Assembly: GCF_900129135.1 (NCBI RefSeq)
Contig: NZ_FQVI01000004.1
Span: 124,001 to 188,000 of the forward strand
Direction of reading: 5' to 3'
Origin: Lactonifactor longoviformis DSM 17459
Lineage (GTDB): Bacteria > Bacillota > Clostridia > Lachnospirales > Lachnospiraceae
Length of the DNA stretch: 64,000 bases
How positions within the stretch are numbered: position 1 is the first letter of the stretch; each line of letters starts with the position of its first letter. Both the position numbers and the translations under genes were made by a program. Below the pieces are notes generated by a model, which was not told the DNA's origin, searched no databases, and was given only the letters and a program-made list of their open reading frames with translations. This document shows positions 16,224 through 24,710 of this stretch, piece after piece.

Positions 16224-16979
16224 TTATATGGCTGTCCATCCGCCGTCGCAGGTTAAGATAGCACCCGTCACATAAGTAGATTCCTTTGCCGCCAGAAATA
16301 CAACGGAGGAATCCAGTTCCCCATCCCTGCCGGGACGGCTCATAGCAGTTCTTGTAACGATAAAATCATTCATAGACTGCATAGCCTCAGGACCATTGGC
16401 CTCTGATGCAAAAAATCCGGGACAGAGGGCATTTACCGTTACTCCCTTTTCAGCCCATTCAGTGGCAGCCTGGCGGGTCATATTAATAATTCCTCCTTTG
16501 GCTGAAGCATACGCAATAACGGGCAGCTCTTTCAGTCCGCCTTTTCCCAGAATGGAGGCAATGTTTATAACACGGCCATATCCTTTCTCCAACATTACTC
16601 TGCCAAAATATTTCATGCAGTAAAATGCCCCGTCAAGATCCAGGGTAAGTACCTTTCTCCATTCCTCATCCGGAAGTTCTTCCAAGGGAATACAGCTTCC
16701 TCCCCCGGCATTATTCACAAGGATATCTACCGTTCCTAATTCAGACACAACCTTTTCCACAGCTCCTTTGATCTGTTCTGTATCCGTCACATCGCAGGCA
16801 ACCGGAAGGCAGGTTACCCCAAGCGCTTCAATCTCCTTCGCCACTGCTTCCAGCTTTTCCTTTCTTCTTGCCAAAATCGCCACATCAGCTCCCTGACGTG
16901 CCAATGCCAGCGCAAACTGACGTCCCAAACCTGCCGATGCCCCTGTCACTACTGCAACATTTCCCGTTAAATCGAACAT
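16224..16979 (-). CDS. Short-chain dehydrogenase/reductase (SDR 2)
   Basis: Classical SDR of 251 residues, close to the gluconate 5-dehydrogenase/FabG-like group. TGASAGLGRQ cofactor loop, NNAGGG, Ser in NIASILG, catalytic Tyr-x3-Lys in YASAK, and end motif CDGGWTAI. First gene of the operon, divergent from the PucR-type regulator. Together with SDR 1 it could interconvert hydroxyl and keto groups on either side of the C=C reduction step. Confidence 0.9.
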   Translation of the reverse strand: MFDLTGNVAVVTGASAGLGRQFALALARQGADVAILARRKEKLEAVAKEIEALGVTCLPVACDVTDTEQIKGAVEKVVSELGTVDILVNNAGGGSCIPLEELPDEEWRKVLTLDLDGAFYCMKYFGRVMLEKGYGRVINIASILGKGGLKELPVIAYASAKGGIINMTRQAATEWAEKGVTVNALCPGFFASEANGPEAMQSMNDFIVTRTAMSRPGRDGELDSSVVFLAAKESTYVTGAILTCDGGWTAI

Positions 16980-17324
16980 AACTGTTCCTCCTTTTTACAT
17001 TAACTATGTTTATTGTTTCCGCTGGTACCAACAACGTTTTGTTAATTATATGTCAATCCCTCGGCTGCGTCATCAGTAATACCGAAAAAATACATCTGTC
17101 ATTTTTGTGCATCTGCACAACAGAAAAATATTTTTTCTTATTGTTCTATCTGTATACTTTTACTCCTATATATCAGGTAAACCCACCATTTTATATAGAA
17201 TGATTGTGATATCCTTAACAATTTATATCATTTTCAATAATTTAGGCTGGCATTTATGGTTTTCTATCGATATAATAGGAGATATAAAATATTGTTATAT
17301 GTATCTTTGTACAAGGAGGCATCT
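16980..17324. promoter_or_regulatory. Divergent intergenic region between the SDR operon and its regulator
   Basis: 345 bp without a gene, AT-rich. It holds a perfect palindrome, TTGTGCA-TC-TGCACAA (17105-17120), a good candidate operator. Toward the regulator there is TATAAT (17271-17276) with a poor -35, TGGCAT (17248-17253), at 17 bp. No clear promoter toward the SDR operon was found, which would fit activation by the regulator. Confidence 0.4.
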
Positions 17325-18560
17325 ATGGCGGATTCCATTGATTTTCTAGAGTTATATGAAAAAATATTTAAAGTACTGCCACGCAATAATGTCCAGAGGC
17401 TTATGGAGGTCTGTTATGAAGTTGTGGGTGTCCCGATACTGACCGTAGATGTCATGTATAACCTTCTGGGCATTGCACCCAATGTAAAAACCGGGGATTA
17501 TCAGTGGGATTACCTGCTGGAAAATAAAGGCTATGAAACTGATATGATTGTACGCCTGTACGAGGACGGAATCATGCAGTCAGTCAATAACCGGAATGCG
17601 CCTTATGTGGTAGACTGGGGATCCTGCAGGGATAATCCCAAGATTCAGGGCATCGTCAAGGTAAATGATATCGTGGAAGGATACGTTACTATGCAGTGCA
17701 CATACGATCAGATCACCCCCGACCGTCTGAAAGCCATGGATATTATCATGAATGTCTGTGCTCTTTTTTTCCGTGAGAACGATTCGGAAAGCAGTATGCC
17801 CTACACATATCAGAAAGTATTTGCAGGAGAGTTATTTAATCACCGTATTAAAACCCCCAGACAGCTAACTATGTGGCAGAAAGATATGAACTGCGACTTA
17901 AACCCTCCCTATCAGATTTTTGCTGTCAGTACTTATGATAAAAGTGAGAAAAATGTATTGTCCTACATTCGGAAACTGAGTCAGCAGTTTTCTCCCTACC
18001 AATTCGCACTGATTCAGGAAAATATTCTCTATGTGCTTCACTATAATATGAAGAAACGACCGAGAGGGAATTCTGAAGAAACTTTATTTATAAAAACACT
18101 GCGCAGGTTTAACGGCTGCTGCGGAGCCAGCAGGTACTTTGACGATCTTCTCTGCGCCTCAGACTATATTAAACAGGCTGAGGACGCCATGACACTGGGA
18201 CAGTCCATGGGCAGCCCCAATGGCGTCCACTATTATGAAAGCCTCTATCTGCCGGCAATACTGGCTCCGCGGCTGTCCCAGATGCCCCGGACCAATTATA
18301 TCTCCCCTGCCATACCTCTTCTGGAAGAGTATGACAGTGAAAACTCCACGGAATTCTTAAAGACACTGGAGGCCTATACCAAAAATCTGTTCCGAACTTC
18401 CGAAACTGCCGCGCAGCTTCACATTCACAGAAATACTCTGCTTTACAGGGTACAGAAAATAGAGGAGATTGGAGATTTTTCCCTGAAAGATTACAGCACA
18501 GTTTTACACCTTATGATTAGCTTTTATATGCTGGATCTGGAAAATAATTATAATACATAG
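17325..18560 (+). CDS. PucR/CdaR-type transcriptional regulator
   Basis: Cytosolic regulator of 411 residues. The N-terminal and middle parts (to about 330) are a sensor region of the PucR-like type without a recognised ligand site. The C-terminus has the family's helix-turn-helix (TSETAAQLHIHRNTLLYRVQKIEEI). The ATG at 17325 has AAGGAGG 5 bp upstream; a reading from 17256 has none. It is transcribed away from the SDR/flavin-reductase/MFS operon and very likely controls it in response to the substrate. Confidence 0.85.
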   Translation: MADSIDFLELYEKIFKVLPRNNVQRLMEVCYEVVGVPILTVDVMYNLLGIAPNVKTGDYQWDYLLENKGYETDMIVRLYEDGIMQSVNNRNAPYVVDWGSCRDNPKIQGIVKVNDIVEGYVTMQCTYDQITPDRLKAMDIIMNVCALFFRENDSESSMPYTYQKVFAGELFNHRIKTPRQLTMWQKDMNCDLNPPYQIFAVSTYDKSEKNVLSYIRKLSQQFSPYQFALIQENILYVLHYNMKKRPRGNSEETLFIKTLRRFNGCCGASRYFDDLLCASDYIKQAEDAMTLGQSMGSPNGVHYYESLYLPAILAPRLSQMPRTNYISPAIPLLEEYDSENSTEFLKTLEAYTKNLFRTSETAAQLHIHRNTLLYRVQKIEEIGDFSLKDYSTVLHLMISFYMLDLENNYNT

Positions 18561-18627
18561 ATGTATTCATGCTATAATAACCTCAGCAAAGCGATACTAA
18601 CCCTGCACTCTAGGAAGGAGCCGAAAC

Positions 18628-19107
18628 ATGAAAGAAATCATTACTGTACCGGACACCAGGTTCCATAAAGTGATTCGCCTCATCAGTCTTCTGCTGATCA
18701 TCGGAATGTTCCTGAACATTATTCTCTTCTGGCGTACGATTCCCAATCAAATTCCCGGACACTACAATGGCGCAGGGGAAGTAGACAGGTGGGGCAGTAA
18801 AGGAGAGCTGTTTCTCATTCCCATCCTGACTTTTTTAATGTTTCTCGGAATCTCTGTGCTGGAAAAGCATCCGTCTATGTGGAATACCGGTGTTGCCATC
18901 ACCAGCAGGAACAAAGACAGAGTATATCGTTATGTAAAAAACATGATTGCTGTGCTGAAGCTTATAATGACTGGTGTTTTCACCTATTTATCCTTCTGCA
19001 CCGTACATCTTCTGCCCCTTTACAGGCATTTTACAGCACTGAGTCTGATAGCCGTATTCGGCAGTATGGCATACTATCTCATACGAATCCTGAGGGTGCC
19101 GGGGTAA
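18628..19107 (+). CDS. DUF1648 membrane protein
   Basis: Integral membrane protein of 159 residues with four predicted membrane segments. The DUF1648 signature IPNQIPGHYNGAGEVDRWGSK lies between the first two; this domain is also found in SdpI-type immunity proteins. No SdpI C-terminal domain is present. The function of stand-alone DUF1648 proteins is not established. Ribosome site AGGAAGGAG lies upstream. It appears to be a single-gene unit. Confidence 0.85.
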   Translation: MKEIITVPDTRFHKVIRLISLLLIIGMFLNIILFWRTIPNQIPGHYNGAGEVDRWGSKGELFLIPILTFLMFLGISVLEKHPSMWNTGVAITSRNKDRVYRYVKNMIAVLKLIMTGVFTYLSFCTVHLLPLYRHFTALSLIAVFGSMAYYLIRILRVPG

Positions 19108-19402
19108 CCTGTTCATGGCAGCGGGAAAGAAGACTCTTCTGCCGGCTCTGGACTGCTATAAGTTCCGGCATGGATCAATCTTAACAAAATCTGCACAGAA
19201 CATCTGCATATAATCATGTATACTATAAAGCAGGAGTGTAATCTCCCGCTTATCCCGGCAGTTTCTAAACACATACAAGGTTATACCACCATATCATCTT
19301 TTTCTGTTTTAATCATCCGGGCTTCCTGATCCGGTATGCCGGAATAAGTGGGCCTTACACTGGCTACTGTTCATCCTGTCACCAGAAAGGAGGAGTCTCT
19401 AT

Positions 19403-20929
19403 TTGAGATTGCACCATCGACTGAAAGAAAAAGTCCTTGAGTCTGTCTCCTCTGTCCTTCCTATTACTGTAATCGTCTTGATTCTAAGTATCACTATCGC
19501 GCCCTTAACGCCGGGAGCTCTCATCTTATTTATCTTCGGCGCCGTGCTGCTGATTCTGGGTATGGGTTTCTTTACCTTAGGGGTAGATATGTCTATGATT
19601 CCTATGGGCGAAGGCATAGGAGTTCAGATGAGCAAGTCCAAAACCATTCTTATTTCTCTGGCAGTCTGCCTTATTCTCGGTATCCTGATTACCGTGGCAG
19701 AGCCGGATCTTCAGGTACTTGCCAACCAAGTACCCGCCGTTCCTAATCCAGTATTAATTTTTACCGTAGCTGCCGGAGTCGGAATCTTTCTCCTCCTGGC
19801 GGAAGTCAGAATGTTATTCCAGATCCCATTATCCTATACTCTGGTATTTTTCTATGCCATTATTTTTCTTATGGCTTTCTGTACTCCGGATTCGTTTGTG
19901 CCTGTATCTTTTGATTCGGGAGGTGTGACCACCGGTCCTGTCACCGTTCCTTTCATCATGGCTTTGGGTATTGGTATGGCATCTGTCCGCAGCGATAAGA
20001 ATTCTAACAGCGACAGCTTCGGCCTAATCGCGCTGTGCAGCATCGGACCTGTTATGGCAGTTCTTCTGCTGGGGATCTTTTATCATCCCTCGGAGACCGT
20101 GTACGCTCCTTCAGAGATTGCCGTTATTGCCACCACAAAGGATGCCGCCCGCGAATTTCTCACAGGAATTCCCCATTATGCAGGGGAAGTAACCACAGCA
20201 CTTCTTCCAATTATTTTATTATTCCTTGTATTTCAGCTGCTGTTCCGCCGCTTTCACAGGCACCAGCTGCTGAAGATTGTATCCGGGCTGGTCTATACCT
20301 ATATCGGTCTGATCCTTTTTCTGACCGGCGTCAATGTAGGATTTATGCCTGCCGGACAGCATATCGGCGCAGCCATAGCCCAAAGTCCGTATAAAGTATT
20401 GCTGATTCCCATCGGGATGCTCATCGGTTATTTCATCGTAAAAGCTGAACCTGCCGTTCTTGTCCTCACAAAACAGGTAGAAGAGATATCAAACGGCTCC
20501 ATCTCCCAAAAATCAATTGAGCACAGTCTTTCTATCGGCATTGCTCTTTCTGTGGGAATTGCCATGATAAGGATCCTAACCGGAATATCTATCATGTGGT
20601 TTTTAATCCCAGGATACCTGATTTCCCTGATAATGACCTTTTTTGTTCCTCAAATTTTTACGGGTATTGCCTTTGACTCCGGAGGTGTGGCCAGCGGGCC
20701 AATGACGGCTACCTTTCTTCTCCCCCTGGCAATGGGGGCCTGCGAGGCTGTGGGGGGCAATATACTCACAGATGCTTTTGGAATTGTAGCAATGGTGGCC
20801 ATGACCCCCCTTTGCACGATACAGCTTCTGGGACTCAGCAGCCGCTTAAAGGAGCACCTTCCCCCACGGCAGCCCCGGGCAAAAGAGGAAGTGGAGGACT
20901 GTATTCTGTATTTTGACGCTGAAGATTAG
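19403..20929 (+). CDS. DUF1538 family membrane protein (duplicated transporter-like)
   Basis: Polytopic membrane protein of 508 residues, TTG start with GGAGGAG 7 bp upstream. It is an internal duplication: each half ends in a near-identical signature, FDSGGVTTGPVTVPFIMALG (about 170-190) and FDSGGVASGPMTATFLLPLA (about 425-445). Each repeat also has a GVD/GVN segment. Such inverted or tandem repeats are typical of secondary transporters or channels, but substrate and mechanism of DUF1538 are unknown. The P-II-like gene begins 11 bp downstream, suggesting gating by a P-II-type sensor, as with AmtB-GlnK. Confidence 0.88.
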   Translation: MRLHHRLKEKVLESVSSVLPITVIVLILSITIAPLTPGALILFIFGAVLLILGMGFFTLGVDMSMIPMGEGIGVQMSKSKTILISLAVCLILGILITVAEPDLQVLANQVPAVPNPVLIFTVAAGVGIFLLLAEVRMLFQIPLSYTLVFFYAIIFLMAFCTPDSFVPVSFDSGGVTTGPVTVPFIMALGIGMASVRSDKNSNSDSFGLIALCSIGPVMAVLLLGIFYHPSETVYAPSEIAVIATTKDAAREFLTGIPHYAGEVTTALLPIILLFLVFQLLFRRFHRHQLLKIVSGLVYTYIGLILFLTGVNVGFMPAGQHIGAAIAQSPYKVLLIPIGMLIGYFIVKAEPAVLVLTKQVEEISNGSISQKSIEHSLSIGIALSVGIAMIRILTGISIMWFLIPGYLISLIMTFFVPQIFTGIAFDSGGVASGPMTATFLLPLAMGACEAVGGNILTDAFGIVAMVAMTPLCTIQLLGLSSRLKEHLPPRQPRAKEEVEDCILYFDAED

Positions 20930-20939
20930 GAGGTAAGAC

Positions 20940-21632
20940 ATGACTGCAAAACAAGAACCGCTGAAACTAATGGTAACCATTGCCGAACGCCACCAGGGAG
21001 CCGTGCTGGCCGATTTCTATACAAATCAGGGAGTCTTCTGGCATTACCAGTGCTGCGGTTTCGGGACCGCATCCTCTGATCTGCTGGATGTATTAGGATT
21101 TGGCAGCCCGGAAAGAGACATTTTGTTAAGCCTTGGAACCTCTTCCTGTATTACCAGACTTTTATATGACCTGAACACCGAGCTCAGAGCACAGGTTGAG
21201 GCCAAAGGCATTGTTTTTGACATTTTGCTCACAGGAATTAACCAGCTGGTTGCTTCCGTTTTCTATGAAAATAAGGGAGAAATCCCTGAAGATACCGCGA
21301 AAGGAGAGATTGCTATGACTGGTTACGGAGGGTCACACAGCCTGATCCTGGTTGCTGTCAACCAGGGACATACAGATGATGTCATGGATACTGCGAAAAA
21401 GGCCGGTGCAAGAGGGGGAACTATCCTCAAAGCACGCTGGCTGGGTACGGAAGAGAGCAAGCACTTTTTCGGCTTTACCCTGCAGAATGAAAAAGAGGTG
21501 GTAATTATTGTAGTTCCTGCCCAGAACCGGAATCTTATTATGGAGGAAATCAATAAGGCCCACGGTATCAGCTCTGAAGCACAGGGCATGATCTGTTCCG
21601 TGGGCGTAGACCAGGTAGTAAGGCTGACGTAG
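20940..21632 (+). CDS. P-II-like regulatory protein with two tandem domains
   Basis: Cytosolic protein of 230 residues built of two ferredoxin-like P-II/GlnB-type halves (about 8-105 and 125-228; the second has ILVAVNQGHTDDVMDTAKKAGARGGTILKAR and GMICSVGVDQVV). The usual T-loop tyrosine uridylylation region is not recognisable. It is coupled to the DUF1538 transporter gene, so the natural inference is allosteric control of that membrane protein by a nucleotide or metabolite. It should not be taken as a nitrogen regulator without evidence. Confidence 0.82.
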   Translation: MTAKQEPLKLMVTIAERHQGAVLADFYTNQGVFWHYQCCGFGTASSDLLDVLGFGSPERDILLSLGTSSCITRLLYDLNTELRAQVEAKGIVFDILLTGINQLVASVFYENKGEIPEDTAKGEIAMTGYGGSHSLILVAVNQGHTDDVMDTAKKAGARGGTILKARWLGTEESKHFFGFTLQNEKEVVIIVVPAQNRNLIMEEINKAHGISSEAQGMICSVGVDQVVRLT

Positions 21633-21635
21633 CGG

Positions 21636-22994
21636 TCAGCCCAGCTTATGATATTCTCTGTAAAACAGGATTGAAGTAACGGATACTGCAATGAAGTCTG
21701 CAATTGGTTCCGCAAGAAATACACCCAGTACCTGATTAGGTATCAGATGCGGCAGTATAAAAATCAGCGGAATCAGTAAAATTACTTTTCTGAGCAGTGC
21801 GAGAAAAACTGAGGTTTTGAAATTCCCCAGGGCGATAAACGTCTGCTGGCACGCAATCTGTATTCCAAAAAGAAGGGATACTGCCATGTAGATGCGGATC
21901 GCCCATTTTGTATATGCTGCAAGCTCTGCATTGCCGGTAAATATAGCGATAAACACCTGGGGAGCGAAGATACTGATGGCCCACAAAAGAGTCGAATAAA
22001 TCATAGAGCTTTTCAGCAGCAGATGAAACGCTTCCTTTACCCGCTGGATATTCTCCGCTCCGTAATTAAAGCTGATGATAGGCTGTGCCCCCTGTGTCAG
22101 CCCCTGAAGAGGAAGCATAGAAAACTGCATTACACTGGTAAGGATTGTCATAGCCCCTACAGCGATGTCACCCCCGTATTTCAGCAGGGAAGTATTAAAG
22201 CATACAGACAGAATACTTTCTGTAAACTGCATGATAAAAGGGGCCGCCCCCAGTGCCAGACTCGGAAAAATATATTCACCTTTGGGGCGCATATTCTTCA
22301 GACGGATTCTAAGGGTACTCTTTGATCCGGTAAGGAACTTTACCACCCAGACAGAGGATACCGCCTGGGAGATAATCGTGGCAAGAGCTGCCCCCCTCAC
22401 GCCCATATCGAGCCCAAAAATAAAGATGGGATCCAGGATAATATTGCAGACAGCCCCGATTGCTACGGTCAGCATACCCGTCTTGGCGTATCCCTGGGCA
22501 TTGATAAAAGCATTCAGTCCCAGCGACAGCTGGACAAATATCGTGCCAACGGAATAGATCTGCATATATGCCCAGGCATAGCTGATGGTATTGCCGCTGG
22601 CTCCGAACATCAGCAGAATGGGTTTTCCGAAGGCCAGAAATATAACTGTGAGGAGTATGGCCAGCACCGCCAGCATGGTGGTACAGTTTCCCATAATCTT
22701 CTCGGCCTCTTCATTCTTCCCTTTTCCCATCATAATGGATGCCCTTGGGGCACCTCCCATACTCACAAGGGCCGCAAATGCAGAAATGGCCATTATCACA
22801 GGCATAGTGACCCCCACCCCGGTAAGCGCATTGGGACCTATGTCCGGAATATGACCTATGTACATCCTGTCCACCATATTGTACAGAACATTAATGATCT
22901 GGGCTAAGATAGCCGGCAGCGCCAGCTTAAAAAGAAGGCTGCCTATCCTATCCGATCCCAGACTGGCTTCCTTCTGTGTCTTTTCATGACTCAT
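21636..22994 (-). CDS. MATE family efflux transporter
   Basis: Twelve-helix Na+- or H+-driven multidrug efflux pump of 452 residues, NorM/DinF-like branch common in Clostridia (N-terminal LALPAILAQIINVLYNMVDRMYIGHIP is typical). Complete. Its start overlaps the stop of the MarR gene upstream (ATGA), so pump and repressor are one transcript, as in many drug-inducible marR-efflux pairs. It converges with the P-II-like gene, 3 bp apart. Substrate unknown. Confidence 0.93.
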   Translation of the reverse strand: MSHEKTQKEASLGSDRIGSLLFKLALPAILAQIINVLYNMVDRMYIGHIPDIGPNALTGVGVTMPVIMAISAFAALVSMGGAPRASIMMGKGKNEEAEKIMGNCTTMLAVLAILLTVIFLAFGKPILLMFGASGNTISYAWAYMQIYSVGTIFVQLSLGLNAFINAQGYAKTGMLTVAIGAVCNIILDPIFIFGLDMGVRGAALATIISQAVSSVWVVKFLTGSKSTLRIRLKNMRPKGEYIFPSLALGAAPFIMQFTESILSVCFNTSLLKYGGDIAVGAMTILTSVMQFSMLPLQGLTQGAQPIISFNYGAENIQRVKEAFHLLLKSSMIYSTLLWAISIFAPQVFIAIFTGNAELAAYTKWAIRIYMAVSLLFGIQIACQQTFIALGNFKTSVFLALLRKVILLIPLIFILPHLIPNQVLGVFLAEPIADFIAVSVTSILFYREYHKLG

Positions 22995-23440
22995 GACAAT
23001 TGCTCTCCTTTCAGCATTCTCTCAACATTCTCAATCATCAGCCTTAAAGTTTCATTGGTTACTTTCTTATATTCTTCCGGGATTCCCTCTTCCAGCCTGG
23101 CTGCCAGCTGCTCCTGTGTCTTCTGCAGGTCACCCACGATCTCAGGATCACTCAGCTTCAGATGGATAACCCTGTGATCCCTCTCATCTCTTCGGGTAGT
23201 CAGATACCCTCTGGAAGTAAGAGACTCCACGGATCTGGCCACCAGTCCTTTGGAGATTCCCTTACACCTGACAATATCACGGGAAGTGTCCAAAGCCGGG
23301 GCATTGTTGTATAAAAACAAAAGTACAATCATCTCATTGGGCGTAAGTCCGTAGGAAACCAATGCCTCCTGAAAATATTTTCGGTAAAGTTTTTCAAGCT
23401 TTATAAATTTGTCGAAATAGCCCCTTCCTAATTCCAGCAT
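22991..23440 (-). CDS. MarR family transcriptional regulator
   Basis: Winged-helix regulator of 149 residues. The DNA-binding part includes LTPNEMIVLLFLYNN, the recognition region ISKGLVARSVESLTSRGYL and the wing RRDERDHRVIHLKL. Start ATG at 23440 with GGAGGGG upstream. It is co-transcribed with the MATE pump from a consensus promoter whose start region carries three GTAAAC-type half-sites, the expected self-operator. Confidence 0.93.
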   Translation of the reverse strand: MLELGRGYFDKFIKLEKLYRKYFQEALVSYGLTPNEMIVLLFLYNNAPALDTSRDIVRCKGISKGLVARSVESLTSRGYLTTRRDERDHRVIHLKLSDPEIVGDLQKTQEQLAARLEEGIPEEYKKVTNETLRLMIENVERMLKGEQLS

Positions 23441-23467
23441 TCACTCTTCCCCTCCAATGGTTTTCCA

Positions 23468-23518
23468 GTAAACAGTTTACCCGTAAACTATTCTATGCCT
23501 TTCTCCTGTTTTTGTCAA
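23468..23518 (-). promoter_or_regulatory. marR-MATE promoter with MarR operator
   Basis: Minus-strand TTGACA (23518-23513), 17-bp spacer, TAGAAT (23495-23490). Directly downstream are three contiguous half-sites forming two overlapping palindromes: AGTTTAC-CC-GTAAACT (23474-23489) and GTAAAC-A-GTTTAC (23468-23480). Binding there would block transcription start. Confidence 0.75.
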
Positions 23519-23526
23519 TCGCAATT

Positions 23527-24390
23527 CTACAAATACTCTTTTTTGCTGGTGAATCCCTTTCCCTTTACTTCTTTTACGGGGCTTACAATCATAAATGCCT
23601 CTTCGTCAATCTTTTGTACCTCTTTGTTCAGCCTCTGAAGCTCACGTCCGGAGATTACGGTGAGGATTACAGGAAGGCTGCTGCGAAGATATCCGGTTTC
23701 CCCGTGCAGCAGGGTAGAACTGCGATCCAGTTTTCCAAGGATCATCCCATTGATCTCTTCATATTTTTCACTGATGATTTTCACCTGGGTTTTGCTCTGA
23801 CCCATGAGAAGGACCTTATCCAGAACCGTGGTGTAAAGGAATACCAGTAGCAGTCCGTACAAAACCTGCTCCTGAACGGAAAAGAGGATCTGCAGCAGCA
23901 GAATTCCGCAGTCGCACACATACATTACAGCTGAGATAGGAAGACCCCAGATCTTGTTGCATACCAGGGGAGGAATGTCCATCCCGCCAGTGGAAGCCCC
24001 CGCACGAATTACAATCCCTATGGCTGTTCCGATCATCACTCCTGCGTACAGCGCCGACAGCATGTGATCCGAAGTCACATTTGCCAGCGCCGGCACAGAC
24101 TGAAAAATTCCGAGAATGATGGGATAATAAAAGGTGCTTATGATCGTTGTCATAGCAAATTTCTTTCCCAGAATCAAAGCCCCTATAAGAAACATCAGAA
24201 CGTTAAATACGCTCACAAAACCTGTGACCGGTATCTGGAAATAGTGGTTGGCCACAATTGCAAGACCTGTGGTACCCCCTGTAATTAATCCATTGGGAAG
24301 GATAAACATGGTAACCGCAAGCGCATAGACGGTATTGCCCAGAATCACCATCCCCACATCCTTTCCTGTTCTAATAACTTGTTCTTTCAT
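23527..24390 (-). CDS. YitT family membrane protein (DUF2179)
   Basis: Membrane protein of 287 residues. Five or six TM segments fill residues about 15-200 (with TGGTTGLAIVANHYF and GASTGGMDIPPLV, the glycine-rich family motifs). A cytoplasmic DUF2179 domain of about 80 residues follows (MILGKLDRSSTLLHGETGYLRS). The function of YitT proteins is not established; transport is suspected. The start has AAGGAGGAG upstream. Its 5' region contains a leader ORF overlapping a terminator. Confidence 0.9.
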   Translation of the reverse strand: MKEQVIRTGKDVGMVILGNTVYALAVTMFILPNGLITGGTTGLAIVANHYFQIPVTGFVSVFNVLMFLIGALILGKKFAMTTIISTFYYPIILGIFQSVPALANVTSDHMLSALYAGVMIGTAIGIVIRAGASTGGMDIPPLVCNKIWGLPISAVMYVCDCGILLLQILFSVQEQVLYGLLLVFLYTTVLDKVLLMGQSKTQVKIISEKYEEINGMILGKLDRSSTLLHGETGYLRSSLPVILTVISGRELQRLNKEVQKIDEEAFMIVSPVKEVKGKGFTSKKEYL

Positions 24391-24428
24391 TATTCTCCTC
24401 CTTTTTACTGTGCTGATAAATTAGTACT

Positions 24429-24536
24429 CTATTCTGATAAATCAGAAAAGAAAAAAGCCATGCCGGGTATTGGCATGACTTTTTTTATCCTTCTATCTAT
24501 CTGATTGCTGTTTCTATTGTTTCTGTCTCTGTTCAT
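24429..24536 (-). CDS. 35-codon leader ORF upstream of yitT
   Basis: From the ATG at 24536 a 35-residue ORF runs to TAG at 24431-24429, 38 bp before yitT. It has GCAGGAGC upstream and is unusually rich in Asn and Arg early on (MNRDRNNRNSNQIDRR). Its second half coincides with the terminator hairpin. This is the layout of a transcription-attenuation leader peptide. It may also be fortuitous; no homologue is known to me. Confidence 0.4.
   Translation of the reverse strand: MNRDRNNRNSNQIDRRIKKVMPIPGMAFFFSDLSE
24451..24480 (-). terminator. Terminator-like hairpin in the yitT leader
   Basis: On the minus strand GTCATGCC pairs with GGCATGGC around AATACCC, followed by TTTTTTCTTTTC. One pair is a G-U wobble in the minus-strand RNA but a C-A mismatch in the plus-strand RNA, so it works best toward yitT, that is, upstream of the gene. 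Confidence 0.6.
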
Positions 24537-24560
24537 ATGTAATTTGCTCCTGCAGTAAAA

Positions 24561-24589
24561 ATCATAGCACAGCGCCCGCAATCTTGCAA
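24561..24589 (-). promoter_or_regulatory. yitT promoter
   Basis: TTGCAA (24589-24584), 17-bp spacer, TATGAT (24566-24561) on the minus strand. The predicted start is near 24554, immediately before the leader ORF's ribosome site. Confidence 0.6.
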
Positions 24590-24601
24590 GTATCTATTTC
24601 A

Positions 24602-24677
24602 GAAAATGACAATACCATTCCTACAAATGACGATTGGTCATTTTCTGGTTGTAAACTGCAATTACCCATGCTAAAAT
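24602..24677 (+). promoter_or_regulatory. Promoter and palindromic operator of the HAAS-YhgE operon
   Basis: TTGTAA (24649-24654), 17-bp spacer, TAAAAT (24672-24677). Just upstream is the palindrome AAATGAC-GATTG-GTCATTT (24625-24643), plus a further half-site GAAAATGAC at 24602-24610. These are probable repressor or activator sites; no regulator gene is adjacent. Confidence 0.55.
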
Positions 24678-24710
24678 AACAATATATTTTCAGAAAGGTG
24701 CATAATAATT

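Noticed and set aside
12155-16979. A bai (bile-acid 7-dehydroxylation) operon
   Set aside because: Only the BaiCD-like architecture matches; BaiB, BaiE, BaiA and the usual gene order are missing, so only a general enone-reduction role is claimed.
19108-19402. Riboswitch before the DUF1538 gene
   Set aside because: 295 bp with short inverted repeats near 19330-19350 but no recognisable riboswitch core; nothing firm to annotate.
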